Positions 1-11,006 of a stretch of 64,000 nucleotides of DNA are shown here, one piece after another; within the stretch, counting starts at the first letter, position 1; every line of letters starts with the position of its first letter. This stretch comes from Flaccisagitta enflata (lineage: Eukaryota; Chaetognatha; Sagittoidea; Aphragmophora). A program made the translations under genes and the position numbers. The notes under the pieces are model-generated. The model searched no databases. It was given only the letters and a program-made list of their open reading frames with translations, and had not been told where the DNA came from. Location of the stretch: contig OZ231126.1 in assembly GCA_965153355.1 (NCBI GenBank), positions 45,136,001 through 45,200,000 of the forward strand, written 5' to 3'.

Positions 1-171
1 TTTCATAAATTTCCACAACACTTTTTTTTTATAAGAACCGAGATTATAAGAACATTAGGCTTAAAATCCTCAAAAATTTAAGAACATGCTAAGAACATTG
101 AAAGGTTTTATTTCTTCAAAAATTTTACAACGTGCTTAGTGTATTAAAAATATTATTTTTCTATAAAGATA
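1..171. other. AT-rich non-coding sequence
   Basis: AT-rich DNA with repeated AAGAACATT words and no coding signal. Similar words return at 413-647, beyond the short element at 172-412, so that element seems to have landed inside an older AT-rich repeat. Confidence 0.5.
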
Positions 172-412
172 AACAAGGCCAACACCCATAAGTCGCGTGC
201 GAGACTTACAGAATGACTTAGCATGACTTAGAATGACTTAGAATGACTTAGAATGACTTAGAATGACTTAGTATACTCTGAAATGACTTAAAATGAGTTA
301 AGGGAATAAAATTGATAAAAAAAATAAAAGTGTGACGGACCGACAGACCAACCGATCAACCGACGGACGGACGGACAAAGCGGGGTGTAGAGTTGCGTGC
401 ATGCAACTAAAA
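172..412 (+). mobile_element. Short palindrome-ended element, subfamily A2, forward
   Basis: It begins ACAAGGCCAACACC and has a decamer array (AATGACTTAG, about five copies at 217-270). A CCGA/ACGG tetranucleotide block follows, then the degenerate palindrome GTTGCGTGCATGCAAC and AAAA. The same decamer-bearing variant occurs at 6969-7384, 29669-29861 and, reversed, 61500-61812. No coding capacity. Confidence 0.75.
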
Positions 413-647
413 GCTGGTAATAATTTTGTAAGTTTCGCCTATTTACACTATTTTTGATACCCTTTTTAAACATTTCGACATTTTCTTCAATTTTTTTTAG
501 AAGATAAACTCAAACCAATTAAGAACATTCTTAACAAAAAGTTAAAAACTGTTTGAACCAAAATTAATTCAAAAAAATTTAAATATTGAAACTACTTAAA
601 GATTAAGAACATTGAAAGCTTGCCCAAAAAGTGATGTTCTTATATAA
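413..647. other. AT-rich non-coding sequence
   Basis: A continuation of the AT-rich, AAGAACATT-bearing DNA seen at 1-171. I see no gene. Confidence 0.5.
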
Positions 648-851
648 CAATGCCGGATACATGGCTACCCCAGTCGCGTGCGGGAGGGCAGGGGCAGTGC
701 GGGAGAAGGTCATAAGGGCATTTGGGCAGGAGCGGTAGGCTCAAAATGCTCAATGCCGAAAAAGTAAAAGGGGGACCGACCAACTAACTAAACGACCAAC
801 CGACCGACGAATAGACATAGCAGGTTGTGGAGTCGAGTAGCACGCGACTAA
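648..851 (+). mobile_element. Short palindrome-ended element, subfamily A, forward
   Basis: It starts ACAATGCCGGATACATGGCT. The conserved body words CAGTCGCGTGCGGG and TTTGGGCAGGAGCGG follow, then a CCGACCAA block and a degenerate terminal palindrome (GTCGAGTAGCACGCGAC) with TAAAA. Confidence 0.8.
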
Positions 852-997
852 AAAAAGTGTACCTGGAGTATGGCACAAAGTGCTTGTGAATGGATAAATA
901 ATCATAAAATATTAGGGACTGACTCAGACGATTGATGGACAAATCCGCATAAGGGTACAGCCCATGCCCATACCCGCAGTAATCTTAGAAAGTAATA

Positions 998-1615
998 CAG
1001 TACCTTCCAAGCAAACCCGGCTAAAACTGGAGGATTAATTTTTGTTATTATAATATCATTTCCCAAACTTCTTTTTTTGTATCTAGCTTAATTAAAAAAT
1101 ACTTAATTCCTTGAACATATCTGGCTGTTTAAAAAAAAAACTTGTGAAATCAAAATGCATGAAGACATCAATATGGAGTGTTCTAACCCACATCATTAGA
1201 TTCAGCAGAAAATTGTACCTATCCTAGACTACCAGAACAGCTCAGTCAGATAATTATTTCAGATTTTATGGCCGTTTAAAGTTTTTAAGGACAATTGTCT
1301 TAAATTATTTTGAGACAATTGTCCCTAAAAACTTTAAATGGCTATAAAATTTGAAATAATTTTCTAACTGAGCTGTTTTTGTAGTCTAGGATAGGTAAAA
1401 TTTTCTGCTGAATGCAATGGTCTGGGTTAGAACACTCCATCTTGATGTCTTCATGCACTTTGATTTCACAAGTTACGGTTTTTAACAGCCAAATATGTTT
1501 AAGGAATTAAGTATCTTTTAATTAAGTTAGATACAAAAAATGAAATTTAGGAAATGAAATTAAAGTAACAAAAATTAATCCTCCAGTTTTAGCCTGGTTT
1601 GCTCGGAAGGTACTG
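998..1615. mobile_element. Palindromic (foldback) Tc1/mariner-type MITE
   Basis: The element is almost entirely one inverted repeat. It starts CAGTACCTTCCAAGCAAAC and ends with the complement of CAGTACCTTCCGAGCAAAC. The arms of about 300 bp match throughout with scattered substitutions and meet near 1300, around the word ACAATTGTC. TA lies on both sides (996-997 and 1616-1617), the Tc1/mariner target duplication. There is no transposase ORF, so it would depend on one in trans. Confidence 0.85.
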
Positions 1616-1792
1616 TACCTTGTTCTCTTTATGGATAGGGGGCACGATCTCAAGGCTACTCTGGAAGACCCATGTTGTAAAGAACTTCATTTAAAATTTG
1701 GTCAAGGCCACATGAAGCGCAAAACGACAGTGCAAAACAAAATTGGTAAGGTAAAATTGGCAATGAAAACTCGGAGACATTTACAGACAAAA

Positions 1793-2079
1793 ACACACAC
1801 ACACACACACGCACACGCACACACACAAACACACCCCATAATTACCTTACAGTCACACAACGAACACACAACTAACACACACACAACAAAAACACAGAAC
1901 AAAGACACACAACAAAAACATACAAAACAAACACAAACAGAACAAACACAAACACAACAAACACAAACAGAACAAACACACACAGAACAAACACACACAG
2001 AACGAGCACACACAGAACGAGCACACACAGAACGAGCACACACAGAACGAGCACACACAGAACGAGCACACACAGAACG

Positions 2080-2136
<57 letters not shown>
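1793..2136. repeat. AC-rich microsatellite with embedded 15-bp minisatellite
   Basis: An (AC)n start runs into degenerate ACACAACA units, then about six head-to-tail copies of a 15-mer built on AACGAGCACACACAG (1998-2085), and ends in pure (AC)n. All three forward frames stay open because the repeat lacks stops. It is not coding. Confidence 0.9.
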
Positions 2137-2138
<2 letters not shown>

Positions 2139-3137
2139 CGCAGTTGATTCGCGGTGATCTTTTCTCACCCAGGGGACGCCTGTTATAATTCTTTTGCTGT
2201 AAAAAACATTGGGCTTGTCAAAAAGTATGCCAGCCCATTCAACGTAACGCGACGCCCTTGATGGCTACACATACAGGTTCTAATTGAATGATTACTGTCC
2301 TATTGAAAAAAGGAAGTGATTATGAATAGCTTGGAGGGTTTCTCCATTCTTTGTCGGGGACAAGTAACTCTATAAGACTTTTTCTATCCGTTGGTCCATC
2401 AGTTGTTAGGATTGAGTTGAAAAGTGTGCTAAGTGTGTCAGATTTTAGCAAATCAGAAAGAAGGAGAGGAACAAAGACTGAACAGACGGAATATTGTAAT
2501 TACACCTTATTTTTCGCGTAATCCTTACATTGTTTACTGTCAATTCGTTAAAGTTTGCAATAAAAGTCTTGTCATTGAAATGTTTATTCCTCCATGTTAT
2601 TGCCTAATTATGAACTAGCAATGGATTAATAGATTGTCAGGTGTAGGGATTTGCCAGAGCAGCATGTATTTGTCGCTTTTATTTTGGCTGCTTTTCGTGA
2701 GATGATCGGTTTTGCTTAGTTAGCTAGTTATTCGCCGCGTCCTGAACTTAATAAGAATTCGCGATTTGGTTCAGGACACGGTAAAGGATAAAACCGATCT
2801 ACGTGTGTTTACAACCCGATCCAGGGACGTACAGGCCTTGGATTCTTATGTGTGTGTCCACAACTAAAAACAAATAACATGAAGTTCACCATGAAAAGGT
2901 GGGCAGGGTTGGAAATGTGTGTTTTGACCCTTTAACTTGAGTGTTATGGACCAATGAATGGGGGGATGGACAGAAAAAGCCTCTTACAGTCAGGACAAAA
3001 ATGATAAAAAAAGTGAAGAAATAGAATGAAAAAAAAAAGATGTAGGTCCCAAGGTAGGCTGTGAAGATCATCATGCAAATTTGTCACTAGACCTTTTTAT
3101 CTCTGTCCTTTAGACGTGCTTTGGCGCACATTTATAA
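2137..3137. other. Non-coding stretch with a nested inverted repeat
   Basis: No convincing ORF. At 2704-2799 two inverted repeats are nested: GATCGGTTTT (2704-2713) with AAAACCGATC (2790-2799), and CCGCGTCCTGAAC (2735-2747) with GTTCAGGACACGG (2769-2781). This may be a worn foldback element. Confidence 0.45.
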
Positions 3138-3265
3138 AACAAGGCCAGATACACGCCCAATCGTAGTCACTGGCGGGTAGGCAGGGGCAGTAAGGGCACT
3201 GCCACGGCTATAAAGGGGCTGTAACGTGGCTGGGCAGGGACAGTTATGCTGAGAAATCATTCATT
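3138..3265 (+). mobile_element. Truncated short element, subfamily A, forward
   Basis: It starts AAACAAGGCCAGATACACGC and keeps the GGCAGGGGCAGTAAGG body word. The tetranucleotide block and terminal palindrome are missing. Confidence 0.55.
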
Positions 3266-3385
3266 TCAAATTTTGCGTTACGTTCCATCCTTCCTAAGGA
3301 CACACCATCCTATAGAGTGGCTAAGGCAGCGACTAGAAAGAAAGACAAGGCGGGAAATCTGAAAATAAATTAGAAACAACATTTT

Positions 3386-3854
3386 TAGTCGTGCGCTACG
3401 CGACTCTTTACCCTGCTTTTTCCGTCCGTTGGTTGGTCGGTTGGTTGATAGGTCGGCCGGTTGGTTGGTCGGTCCCCTATTTACTTTTTTAGCGTTTTTG
3501 AGCGTTTTGACCTCTCTGCTCCTGCCCAAATGCTCTGGTGACTTTCTATCACTGCCCCTGCCCACCCGCATGCGACTATGGTGGAAGGTGGTGGTTATGG
3601 GTGGATAGAGTTGAAATAGGCCTAAGAGCTTGATAGGTGGTGTATTAGGGCCAGCGTGATGGCGGAAGGTGGTGGTTATGGGTGGATAGAGTTGAGATAG
3701 GCCTAAGAGCTTGATAGGTGGTATATTAGGGCCAGTGTGATGGTGGAAGGTAGTGGTTATGGGTGGATAGAGTTGAGATAGGCCTAAGAGCTTGATAGGT
3801 GGTGTATTAGGGCCAGTGTGCGACGAGGGTAGCCGAGTATCCAGCCTTGTTTTT
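3386..3854 (-). mobile_element. Short element, subfamily A, reverse, enlarged by a tandem array
   Basis: The palindrome end (GTCGTGCGCTACGCGAC), a GGTTGGTC block and the CTGCTCCTGCCC body are followed by the far end TATCCAGCCTTGTTTTT. An 81-bp tandem array of three copies (3581-3823) sits just inside that far end and explains the unusual length. Confidence 0.75.
3581..3823. repeat. 81-bp tandem repeat, three copies
   Basis: The units begin at 3581, 3662 and 3743 and differ by a few substitutions. Each contains GGTTATGGGTGGATAGAG and AGAGCTTGATAGGTGGT. The minus strand is open through all three copies because 81 is a multiple of three. I do not regard that as coding. Confidence 0.9.
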
Positions 3855-4123
3855 ATGTAAGTAAAAAATTCGACAATCATCAGTCGGGCAAAAAAGCAAC
3901 CTACATACCAATATTGTTCATTATTTTACAAAGGATCTATTTGTGTTTATCCAACGGTTGTATGTTCAGTGTGGGTGTGAACGAGGTTAGCGTGCCGCTA
4001 TTTAGTCTGTTGCTTTGTCATTGTCTGTGAAAAAGAATTGTCTTCCTCTCAGCACTTTTGAAAGAACATTCCTTTTACTTGAGATATAAAACTAATTGAC
4101 CGGAAGAAATATCAGTGTTTCAC

Positions 4124-4190
4124 TAGCATGGTGGTAAGACGGTCGACTTCTTGTCCAAACGTCACGAGTTCAAACCTTGTCCACATATAC
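4124..4190 (+). other. tRNA-like sequence, probably tRNA-derived SINE remnant
   Basis: TAGCATGGTGGTAAGAC resembles a pol III A box and GAGTTCAAACC a B box, about 40 bp apart, the spacing of a tRNA gene. The anticodon stem does not pair well, so a tRNA-derived SINE or tRNA pseudogene is more likely than a working tRNA. Confidence 0.35.
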
Positions 4191-5570
4191 TTTTTATTTC
4201 GTTTGACCTGCGTCTTTTTCATTTTTTTTCTTTCAGCGCAAATATCTCTTATGTTGGGGGCGATGAAATAAATAGTTATAATTGAGCTAGAGGGTTGAAA
4301 TTTTGCATGTAGGTTCCCAAAGCCATAAGGAACAATTGGTCTGGCGGTTTTGATTTCTTAATTTTTTTCTCTGTCTTTCCTACGAACCTTAAATAATCCA
4401 GGCTTCTACATCGATTGTTCACTGAATCATTTGCCAAATTTCTAAAAAGACGGGTTCTTTTCCTTTTTGCCAAATCATCTATTAAATTGTTTCTTAACTC
4501 GGGTCTCGGGAGGGTGAGTCTTTCCGTTTGTTGCGTCTTCTTATTCATCGGGATCGAACGTTAAGCACAGATCAACAATTTACCTAACAGTCGCGTGTGG
4601 TGGGGCAGGGGCAGTAAACAGTTTTATGGTCAGATGATTGATTTTGCTCATGGCCGCCACCCCGTCTCCCCCCCCCCCCCCCGAAAAAAAGACATGGATA
4701 AAGATATTAGTTTTTGGTCTTCTTGTCTTTGGTCTAAGATGTAATCTTGGTCAATCGCTCCCTCCTACAACAATTTCTGCGAACACTAACTGTGAATCAT
4801 TAGAGATCTTGAATGATCATTTCCAAGACCATCAAAATTCTTACAATAACAATGCATGGACAAAATGCTACTGACTCACCTAATTGAAATGCATAATCCG
4901 ATTCAGTTTATTCTGGTTGACAGACATATTCGGAGTTAGCACGAGCACAAAAGTAGAACTTTCAATATTCAGGTTTTTGTAAAATCAAATTCTTAAATTT
5001 CTTTTCCCGTTGAAAAAATCCTTAGATTCTGTTCAGTAACTGCTTGTTGAAAAGATGGAATCTTATTCGGAATGATCATCCATATTTTGTCCAATGACTG
5101 TACAATAACAAAACGACATGTTCAGTGCACGTGCTCACGTCAATAAGAACACAAAGCGACTTGTTTGTCTCTGGCAAGTTTATGCATGAGAGCGTGGGGA
5201 GGGAGGATCACTTATTTGGATATCTTTTTTTCCACTTTGCCCACCTGCAAACGCAGAGCCTGCAAGTTGAGGATAAGTTACCGGGACAGAGTGGTCTCCT
5301 GTTACAGCAGAAGATTCGCCAACAGCGATTGTTTATTTGGTTTCCAGTTACAGCTGAGTAATCCTCAACAGCAAGTGTTTACATGGTTACCAGTATTCGC
5401 CAATGGCGAGTGTTTATTCAAGTGTTGAGTAAGGCAGGCCAGCGTCAGTCTCTGGAATTGTTCAAAAAATATTCTTTTAAGTCTTTTAAAAGTAAAAGTA
5501 TAAAAACAAAAATCGGATAATCGTGAAGTTGGAAAATGAAGATAAAAAGAAATTTTACTGTTGATGTAGT
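4191..5570. other. Mostly non-coding; small element scrap and short imperfect repeats
   Basis: A minus ORF of 90 codons at 4276-4548 has no recognisable motif, and I leave it uncalled. At 4581-4619 there is a scrap of the A element (AGTCGCGTGTGGTGGGGCAG). A C homopolymer lies at about 4670-4682. At about 5300-5425 three imperfect units of about 50 bp share the words TTACAGC and AGTGTTTAT. Confidence 0.4.
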
Positions 5571-5574
5571 ATCA

Positions 5575-5745
5575 TAAAAGGACGCACCTTTTTAGCTCTT
5601 TTCAAGAAAGACAAGGTTAAAATTTTTTTAGAAATCTTTCATTACAGAGTCTAGACCGATCCCAGGTCTGTATCTTAAACAATTTAGAAGCAAGAGCCCT
5701 CAAAAGAAAAAGCCTAATTTGCTAAGATGCACCTTTTAAAGGGAG
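5575..5745. mobile_element. Partial MITE related to the copy at 58253-58655
   Basis: It shares GACGCACCTTTT and the internal words AAATCTTTCATT and CAGGTCTG with the complete element at 58253-58655. The termini are degraded. Confidence 0.5.
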
Positions 5746-5787
5746 TGGTGTTTAAGTGATGTTTACATTCAACCATTAAAAAGTATG

Positions 5788-5931
5788 TTTTTTAGTCGCG
5801 GACACGCGACTCTACACCTTGCCGTGTCAGTCGGTCCGTCCGTCCGTCGGTCACATTTTTGAATTCCGAGCGGTTTTCGCATTACTGCTCCTGCCCGCGA
5901 CTGCACTGCCGTGTATCCGGCCTTGTTTTTA
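5788..5931 (-). mobile_element. Short element, subfamily B, reverse
   Basis: TTTTTAGTCGCGGACACGCG leads into ACACCTTGCCGTG, a GGTCCGTC block, the B-specific word GAATTCCGAGCGGTTTTCG, and the end CGTGTATCCGGCCTTG. It abuts the next element directly. Confidence 0.85.
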
Positions 5932-6659
5932 AGTCGCGTGCACGCGACTCTATGACCCGAAATGTCCGACAGTCAGTCAGTCGGTCGGTCGGTCAGTCGA
6001 TTGGATGGTAACACTTAGATTTTTGGGCATTAATGGACGGTTTTGACCGAGGTTCTTTTGAACACAGGGGTTTAATCCTACACATCGTCCTACCTTCCTT
6101 CCTTCCTTCCTTCCTTTCTTCCTTCCTTCCTTCCTTACTTTCTTCTTCCTTTCCTTCCCCCAGGACTGAGGCCCCAATCCAGTCCACTGAGGTCTGTAAT
6201 CTAAACTTGGAAGCCTAAAATCAGCCTTCACAGGCCTGAAATCAGCCCTCTCTGACCTAAAAACAGCGCTCTCAGGTCTGAAATCCGCTCTCATTAAATT
6301 GGAATCAGCTCTCAGCGAGGGTCATGAGGGCCTCACTGCTCTTAATAAGCCCTTATATGCCTAAAATCAGCTCTGACCTGGCAGTAATTAGCCCTCATGG
6401 GCCCAGTGCTCCTGTCCCGATCACTAAAGCCTGAAATCAAACCGCTGAGGCACGATCAGGCCCTTTCTATCCCACTTAGCTCCTCCCTGTATGTATGGAA
6501 AATCACCGCTATGTTCTTCAGGAGATCGGCCCTTTGGGGCTGCTACCCTGCTCGCACCTCACCTCGTCACGAGAACACCCCAAGCAGGGCATCCCTGGAT
6601 GAATTGTTTACAACTACCAATACCCACCCGCACACGACTTGGGTATCCGGCCTTGTTTT
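5932..6659 (-). mobile_element. Short element, subfamily A, reverse, enlarged by internal repeats
   Basis: The A palindrome GTCGCGTGCACGCGAC at the start and TATCCGGCCTTGTTTTTT at the end bracket about 550 bp that other copies lack: a (TTCC)n tract (6090-6140), a minisatellite of about 20-25 bp units built on CCTGAAATCAGCCCTC (6180-6395), and a family D segment with ATCGGCCCTTTGGGGC (6525-6541). Confidence 0.65.
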
Positions 6660-6968
6660 TTGTGGGTTATAGAGATGCGTGGATCATGACTATCGATAAT
6701 AGAAATTCGAGCAGAGAAGAGCTATAGGAAAGTAACAACGACCATCGTAAAAAATTGTCAAAGATATTCATCTATACATCGTCATATCTTAAGTATTTGC
6801 AGAAATTTGTGCCTCTGACGCAATTTATTTAACCACGTTCGAGCCAAATAAAGAGATGGAGAAGAGATGAATTGATACAGCGCTTTAGAAAAAATACAAG
6901 ATAACCCTTAATTCAGAATTCTATTTAGCATAATTTGAGTGGCTTACGTTTTAGATTTTTTTGGGCAA
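6660..6968. other. AT-rich non-coding sequence
   Basis: I see no ORF or repeat of note here. Confidence 0.5.
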
Positions 6969-7384
6969 CAAGGCCAACACCTATAAGTCGCGTGCGAGAC
7001 TTACATAATGACTTAGAATGACTTAGAATGACTTAGAATGACTAAGTATACTCTTTATTGACTTAGGGAAATAAAATTGATAAAAAAGCATAAGTGTGAC
7101 AGACCGACAGACGGACGGACAGACGGACAGACGGACAGACGGACGGACGGACGGACGGACGGATGGACGGATGGACGGACGGACGGACGAACGGATGGAC
7201 GGACGGACGGACGGACGGACGGACGGACGGACGGACGGACGGACGGACGGACGGACGGACGGACGGACGGATGGACGGACGGACGGACGGACGGATGGAC
7301 GGACGGACGGACGGACGGAGAGATGGACGGACGGATAGATGGGCGGACAAAGCGGGCTGTAGAGTCGCGTGCACGCGACTAAAA
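6969..7384 (+). mobile_element. Subfamily A2 element with hugely expanded (GGAC)n array
   Basis: It has the A2 start ACAAGGCCAACACC, the decamer AATGACTTAG, then about 240 bp of (GGAC)n with GGAT variants (7105-7345), and the perfect palindrome GTCGCGTGCACGCGAC followed by TAAAAAA. It is the clearest case in the window of the internal tetranucleotide expanding into a full microsatellite. Confidence 0.85.
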
Positions 7385-7500
7385 AACAGTTCTGAATCTG
7401 TTTCATGGTTCCCTGATATTGTTATGCCAAATGACCAAATAATCTAAATGTTCGGTTGGTCGGTTAATCGGTCCCTTTTTGGGCAGCGGCACACACAGCT

Positions 7501-7646
7501 TTCTTTTCTTCTTCTTCTTCTTCTTCTTCATCTTCTTCTTCTTCTTCTTCTTCTTCTTCTTCTTCTTCCTCTTTTTCTTTTTCTTTTTCTTCTTCTTCTT
7601 CTTCTTCTTCTTCTTCTTCTTCTTCTTCTTCTTCTTCTTCTTCTTC
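7501..7646. repeat. (TTC)n microsatellite
   Basis: Nearly pure TTC repeat with a TTTTTC interruption at about 7571-7590. The open frames over it are repeat artefacts. Confidence 0.95.
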
Positions 7647-7788
7647 TACACTTAACAAAGATGCAAATTATATTCTTTGCCTAAGTGGGGTTCTTTCGGT
7701 TATTCATTCTGGCATTGCTCCATTTGTTCTTCATTGACCGTCAGGGTGTTCAGCCAAAATAGTCAAAGGCCCTTTTGACCAAAAAACG

Positions 7789-7903
7789 ATGGATATCTGG
7801 ACGGAATTGCAAGATTTCTGCTCGACCACGACTGCTCATGGATTTGTGAATTTCACGGGGAAAAGTAAGACGAAACGGCTTTTCTGGGGCATCATTTGTT
7901 TTG
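7789..7903 (+). CDS. DEG/ENaC-type cation channel, exon 1
   Basis: This exon encodes the cytoplasmic N-terminus and the start of the first membrane helix of a degenerin/epithelial sodium channel family subunit. The ATG at 7789 has A at -3 and G at +4. Residues 10-19 read FCSTTTAHGF, containing the family's His-Gly gating motif (H17-G18), and residues 30-38 (RLFWGIICF) open TM1. The exon ends after one base of a codon at a consensus GTAAGC donor (7904). That phase matches the acceptor before exon 2. Splicing as modelled here gives a 474-residue subunit, within the normal family range. The family forms trimeric, usually amiloride-sensitive, non-voltage-gated cation channels; the ligand or stimulus cannot be read from sequence. 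The frame stays open for some codons upstream, so an earlier start is possible. Confidence 0.82.
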
Positions 7904-8199
7904 GTAAGCACGACGACGATTTCTAAACATCTCTAGCAGAATTCTCTGGATGCCATAAAATGGCAGCTGACACGTAATATGTCTGATGTGCCTGTTCAAG
8001 TCACTGAAGGATCATTTCAATAGAAGTTGGAAGGCTTAGCCTGGCATTAGGACTCACGGAAAGGTTTCCTGCTGAATATAACACCTGTAACACAATCATT
8101 GAAAAAAGATTTTGATGCTTCCATATCTAAACCAAGGCATTTGGACTGGAATGGATTTTACCATTTGTTAAAGCGTAAAGAGTAGATATATCATCGGGA

Positions 8200-8228
8200 A
8201 AAAAGTCGAAGTCAGTCTTCGACTTTTT
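8200..8228. other. Perfect 12-bp-stem hairpin
   Basis: AAAAAGTCGAAG (8200-8211) pairs with CTTCGACTTTTT (8217-8228) over a five-base loop. It lies inside the channel gene's first intron and its function is unknown. Confidence 0.7.
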
Positions 8229-8497
8229 GACATATTCGAGAGAAACAGGGTTTTCATTTTCTTATGCGGAAGTTGAGCATCTCCACCGACCGATTGGGGC
8301 CTCCAATGAAATTGATAGGGTAAGTAAATTTAATAATTCTCTTTCATTTGGCACCAAGCAGAATGCTCTACAACAAATATTTTTCGCGCTATGATTTTTT
8401 AAAGATTTATTTATAAAAATTGCGAATTGAATTTTTTTCGATTTTTTAAGATTTTGAGTAGGATCAAAAAAAGAGTGTATTTATGTTTGTTTGAGCA

Positions 8498-8880
8498 TGC
8501 AAATACAAGAAAACATGTTTATGAGCATAGCTGCTCATCTGTGAGGGTGTTTTGGAGGATTCTAGCTCATTTTGCTCATTTTGCTCATTTTTTTTTTGTA
8601 TTTTAAATGTGATAAATGAATAGATATTTTGATACATGTTTAAGAAAGCAGATACAAAAAAGCATATCAGTGAGCATAACTGCTCATCTGTGAGGGTGTT
8701 TTTAAACATTTTAGCTCACTTAGCTCATTTAGCTCAGTTTTTTTTTATCTTTAATGGGATAAATAAATGTTTTGATGGGAGCATGTAAATACAAAAAAGC
8801 ATGTCAGTGAGCATAGCTGATTGTCTTGTTGAGTGATTTTGAGCATTTTAGCTCATCTAGCTCATTTGGCTGAGTCCTAT
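8498..8880. repeat. Tandem repeat of about 140 bp, three diverged copies
   Basis: The copies start near 8500, 8648 and 8785. Each has ATACAARAAARCATGT, then GAGCATARCTG, then a run of AGCTCATTT words. GAGCAAAATGAGC-type words also occur inside the transposon at 49512-50470, which may be a distant link. Confidence 0.7.
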
Positions 8881-9088
8881 TTTTCTCTGATTTTCAGTGC
8901 AATCAATACATACAATTGCTCTTGATTTGATCTAAAAGAACAAAAAATTTGCAGTGACTAAAGACAAAAGCTTGGTGAAAAGTGACCACAGGGCTGCAGA
9001 AAATTTTTTGCTTCCTACGAGCGCGATTTGCCCCTGTCTACTTTCCTTTTGAAGTGCGTAAAGTTTTTATATCATTTTGATTGTTAAT

Positions 9089-9272
9089 TTTTAGTCGTGT
9101 GCACGTGACTTACAACCTGCTTTGTCCATCAGTGTGTCGGTTGGTCATGTTTTAGTTTTTTTAATGATTTTACTTTTTTGACCCCACTGCTCCTGCCCAA
9201 ATGGTCTAGTGACCTCAAATATGGCCGCTGCCCACCCACACACGACTTCGGTAGCCTTGTATCCGGCCTTGT
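9089..9272 (-). mobile_element. Short element, subfamily A, reverse
   Basis: The copy is complete. Palindrome GTCGTGTGCACGTGAC, a GGTTGGTC remnant, ACCCCACTGCTCCTGCCC, GACCTCAAATATGGCC and TATCCGGCCTTGTT follow in order. Confidence 0.85.
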
Positions 9273-9424
9273 TATCTAGTGATAGAAATGATAAATTGCA
9301 CTGGCATAGTACTTCTTTAAAGAAATGTCTTTTAAAATTTTTTCAATTTTTCAATACTTGAAAAAATAATCATTGCATTATTTTTCAACCTGATTTTTTC
9401 CACCTGATGCCAAGCTACTAATTT

Positions 9425-9597
9425 TCAGTCGCGGACACGCGACTTTACACCTTGCCATGTTGGTCGGTTTGTTGGTCTGTCGGTCTGTCGGTCCGTCGGT
9501 CTGTCAGTCCGTCAGATTTTTTAATTCTGGGCGGTTTTTGCATTACTGCTCCTGCCCAACCATCTGCCACTGTCCTGCCGTGTATCCGGCCTTGTTC
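9425..9597 (-). mobile_element. Short element, subfamily B, reverse
   Basis: AGTCGCGGACACGCGACT, a GGTCTGTC block, ATTCTGGGCGGTTTTTGC and CGTGTATCCGGCCTTG follow the B order. Confidence 0.85.
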
Positions 9598-9646
9598 TAT
9601 TAGCAAATTAGGACGGGTTCCATTCTTTTAAGTAAGAAACAAACAG

Positions 9647-9650
<4 letters not shown>

Positions 9651-9731
<81 letters not shown>

Positions 9732-9735
9732 CAGA
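9651..9735. repeat. (GA)n microsatellite
   Basis: About 30 GA units followed by five GACAGA units. Confidence 0.95.
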
Positions 9736-11006
9736 GGCACACACACATGCACACATATGAACAAAAAGAATTTTGAAAAACGGGTGTCTTATACAGACAC
9801 ATAACTTGCTTGCTATTCTTTTTTCTTTTCCTTTTTTTTTCCTTTCAGATTTTTCTTCTTTTTCTTCAAAGACTTTTTTCTTCCCCTTCCTTTCCTTCCT
9901 GCTGGCCCAGCTTGCTTCCTACGAGCACCGCTCGCCTGCTCGGCCACTTTCTGCAGCCCTGAGTGACCAAAGCTTACGACTTTTTTCCTCACGGCGACAG
10001 CCGGCATTACTGGTAGATTGTGACAGGGTCCCCAATGAAATCAGCTCCAAAGTTACCAAATTAGACCCCTCATTTTCAAAAGCCTGTCTTTTCTGAAGAA
10101 AACCAGTTTCAGACATACGGATTGCGCCATTGCATAGCTTTTGAAAAGCCCTTCAATTTCGTCATGAATTTCAATCAGATTGAATAAAGGCAACATGGCA
10201 TGTAACATATGAAATGTAATGATAAAAATCAAAATTCGAGAACTATCGCCATCCTTTCAGGTGTAATTATTTGTTACTTAGGTCGTTTTAAACAATTGAA
10301 ACTGGTAAAATTAAAGATAAAATACATCCTCATATGTATAAACTGATTCAAATTTGACCCAATCAGTGTATGAAGCAGATAAAAGCTGACCAAATACTGT
10401 CTTTTTGAAGTTTTTTCAATAATTGTGTTACAGATGATAAACTATAGTGTTGACTAAGGAGGCCCTCTCACAGGTTCATCCTCGTAGTAGGTCCTAACAG
10501 GTCTCACAGAATTAGGCGGAAAAAGCTGATAACTCATGCTAAAAAGCATTGAAAATGTAAATATAATCAGTCCAAAAGATATATTATATGTTTATTTTAT
10601 TTACATACTGCAAAAAAAATGACAAAAAGAAAAAAAGAACGGCTACCTCCTTATAAATGTAATTATTGAAATTAGTTGAAGGTTGCCAAATCTGAGATTG
10701 ACACTTTTTGCTTATTGGTGATGCTCGACTTCACCATCGTTTCCTCAGCTGTTCACAACTTTCGCAGCCTTCTTTCTGTGTAACACACTCTCCTACACCA
10801 ATCCACTGCATTATGTGAGACCTGTTAGGACTACACAATTCAAGCAATCGGACGCAAAAAGATCCGGCGGCCTTGTAGAAATCCATGAACCGCGCTATTT
10901 CTCGGAAACAACTACAACCACAACCATTCCTCACCCTTTTAACGAAATACAAAGGTAAGGTATATTATCTGGTCCTAGTAATACTATTCATCTTTTCACG
11001 TGACAG

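Larger units (their letters stand above)
7904..11006 (+). other. DEG/ENaC gene, intron 1 (repeat-filled)
   Basis: This 3.1-kb phase-1 intron runs from a GTAAGC donor to a TTTTCACGTGACAG acceptor. It holds a 12-bp-stem hairpin (8200-8228), a tandem array (8498-8880), two short elements (9089-9272 and 9425-9597) and a (GA)n tract (9651-9735). A 20-bp inverted repeat pair lies near 10488 and 10812 (AGGTCCTAACAGGTCTCAC and its near complement). No additional exon is needed for phase continuity. Confidence 0.7.

Noticed and set aside
1631-2188. Forward ORF of 185 codons rich in His and Thr
   Set aside because: It is the translation of an AC microsatellite and a 15-bp minisatellite; complementary frames are equally open.
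4124-4190. Functional tRNA gene
   Set aside because: The A and B boxes are recognisable but the anticodon stem does not pair, so it is listed only as tRNA-like.
7077-7447. Several overlapping Thr-Asp-Gly-Arg ORFs
   Set aside because: They are all frames of a (GGAC)n array inside a short mobile element.
10885-10954. Possible first coding exon of the channel gene
   Set aside because: It ends at a good donor in the right phase, but exon 1 at 7789-7903 has the same phase and carries the family's His-Gly motif and the first half of TM1.
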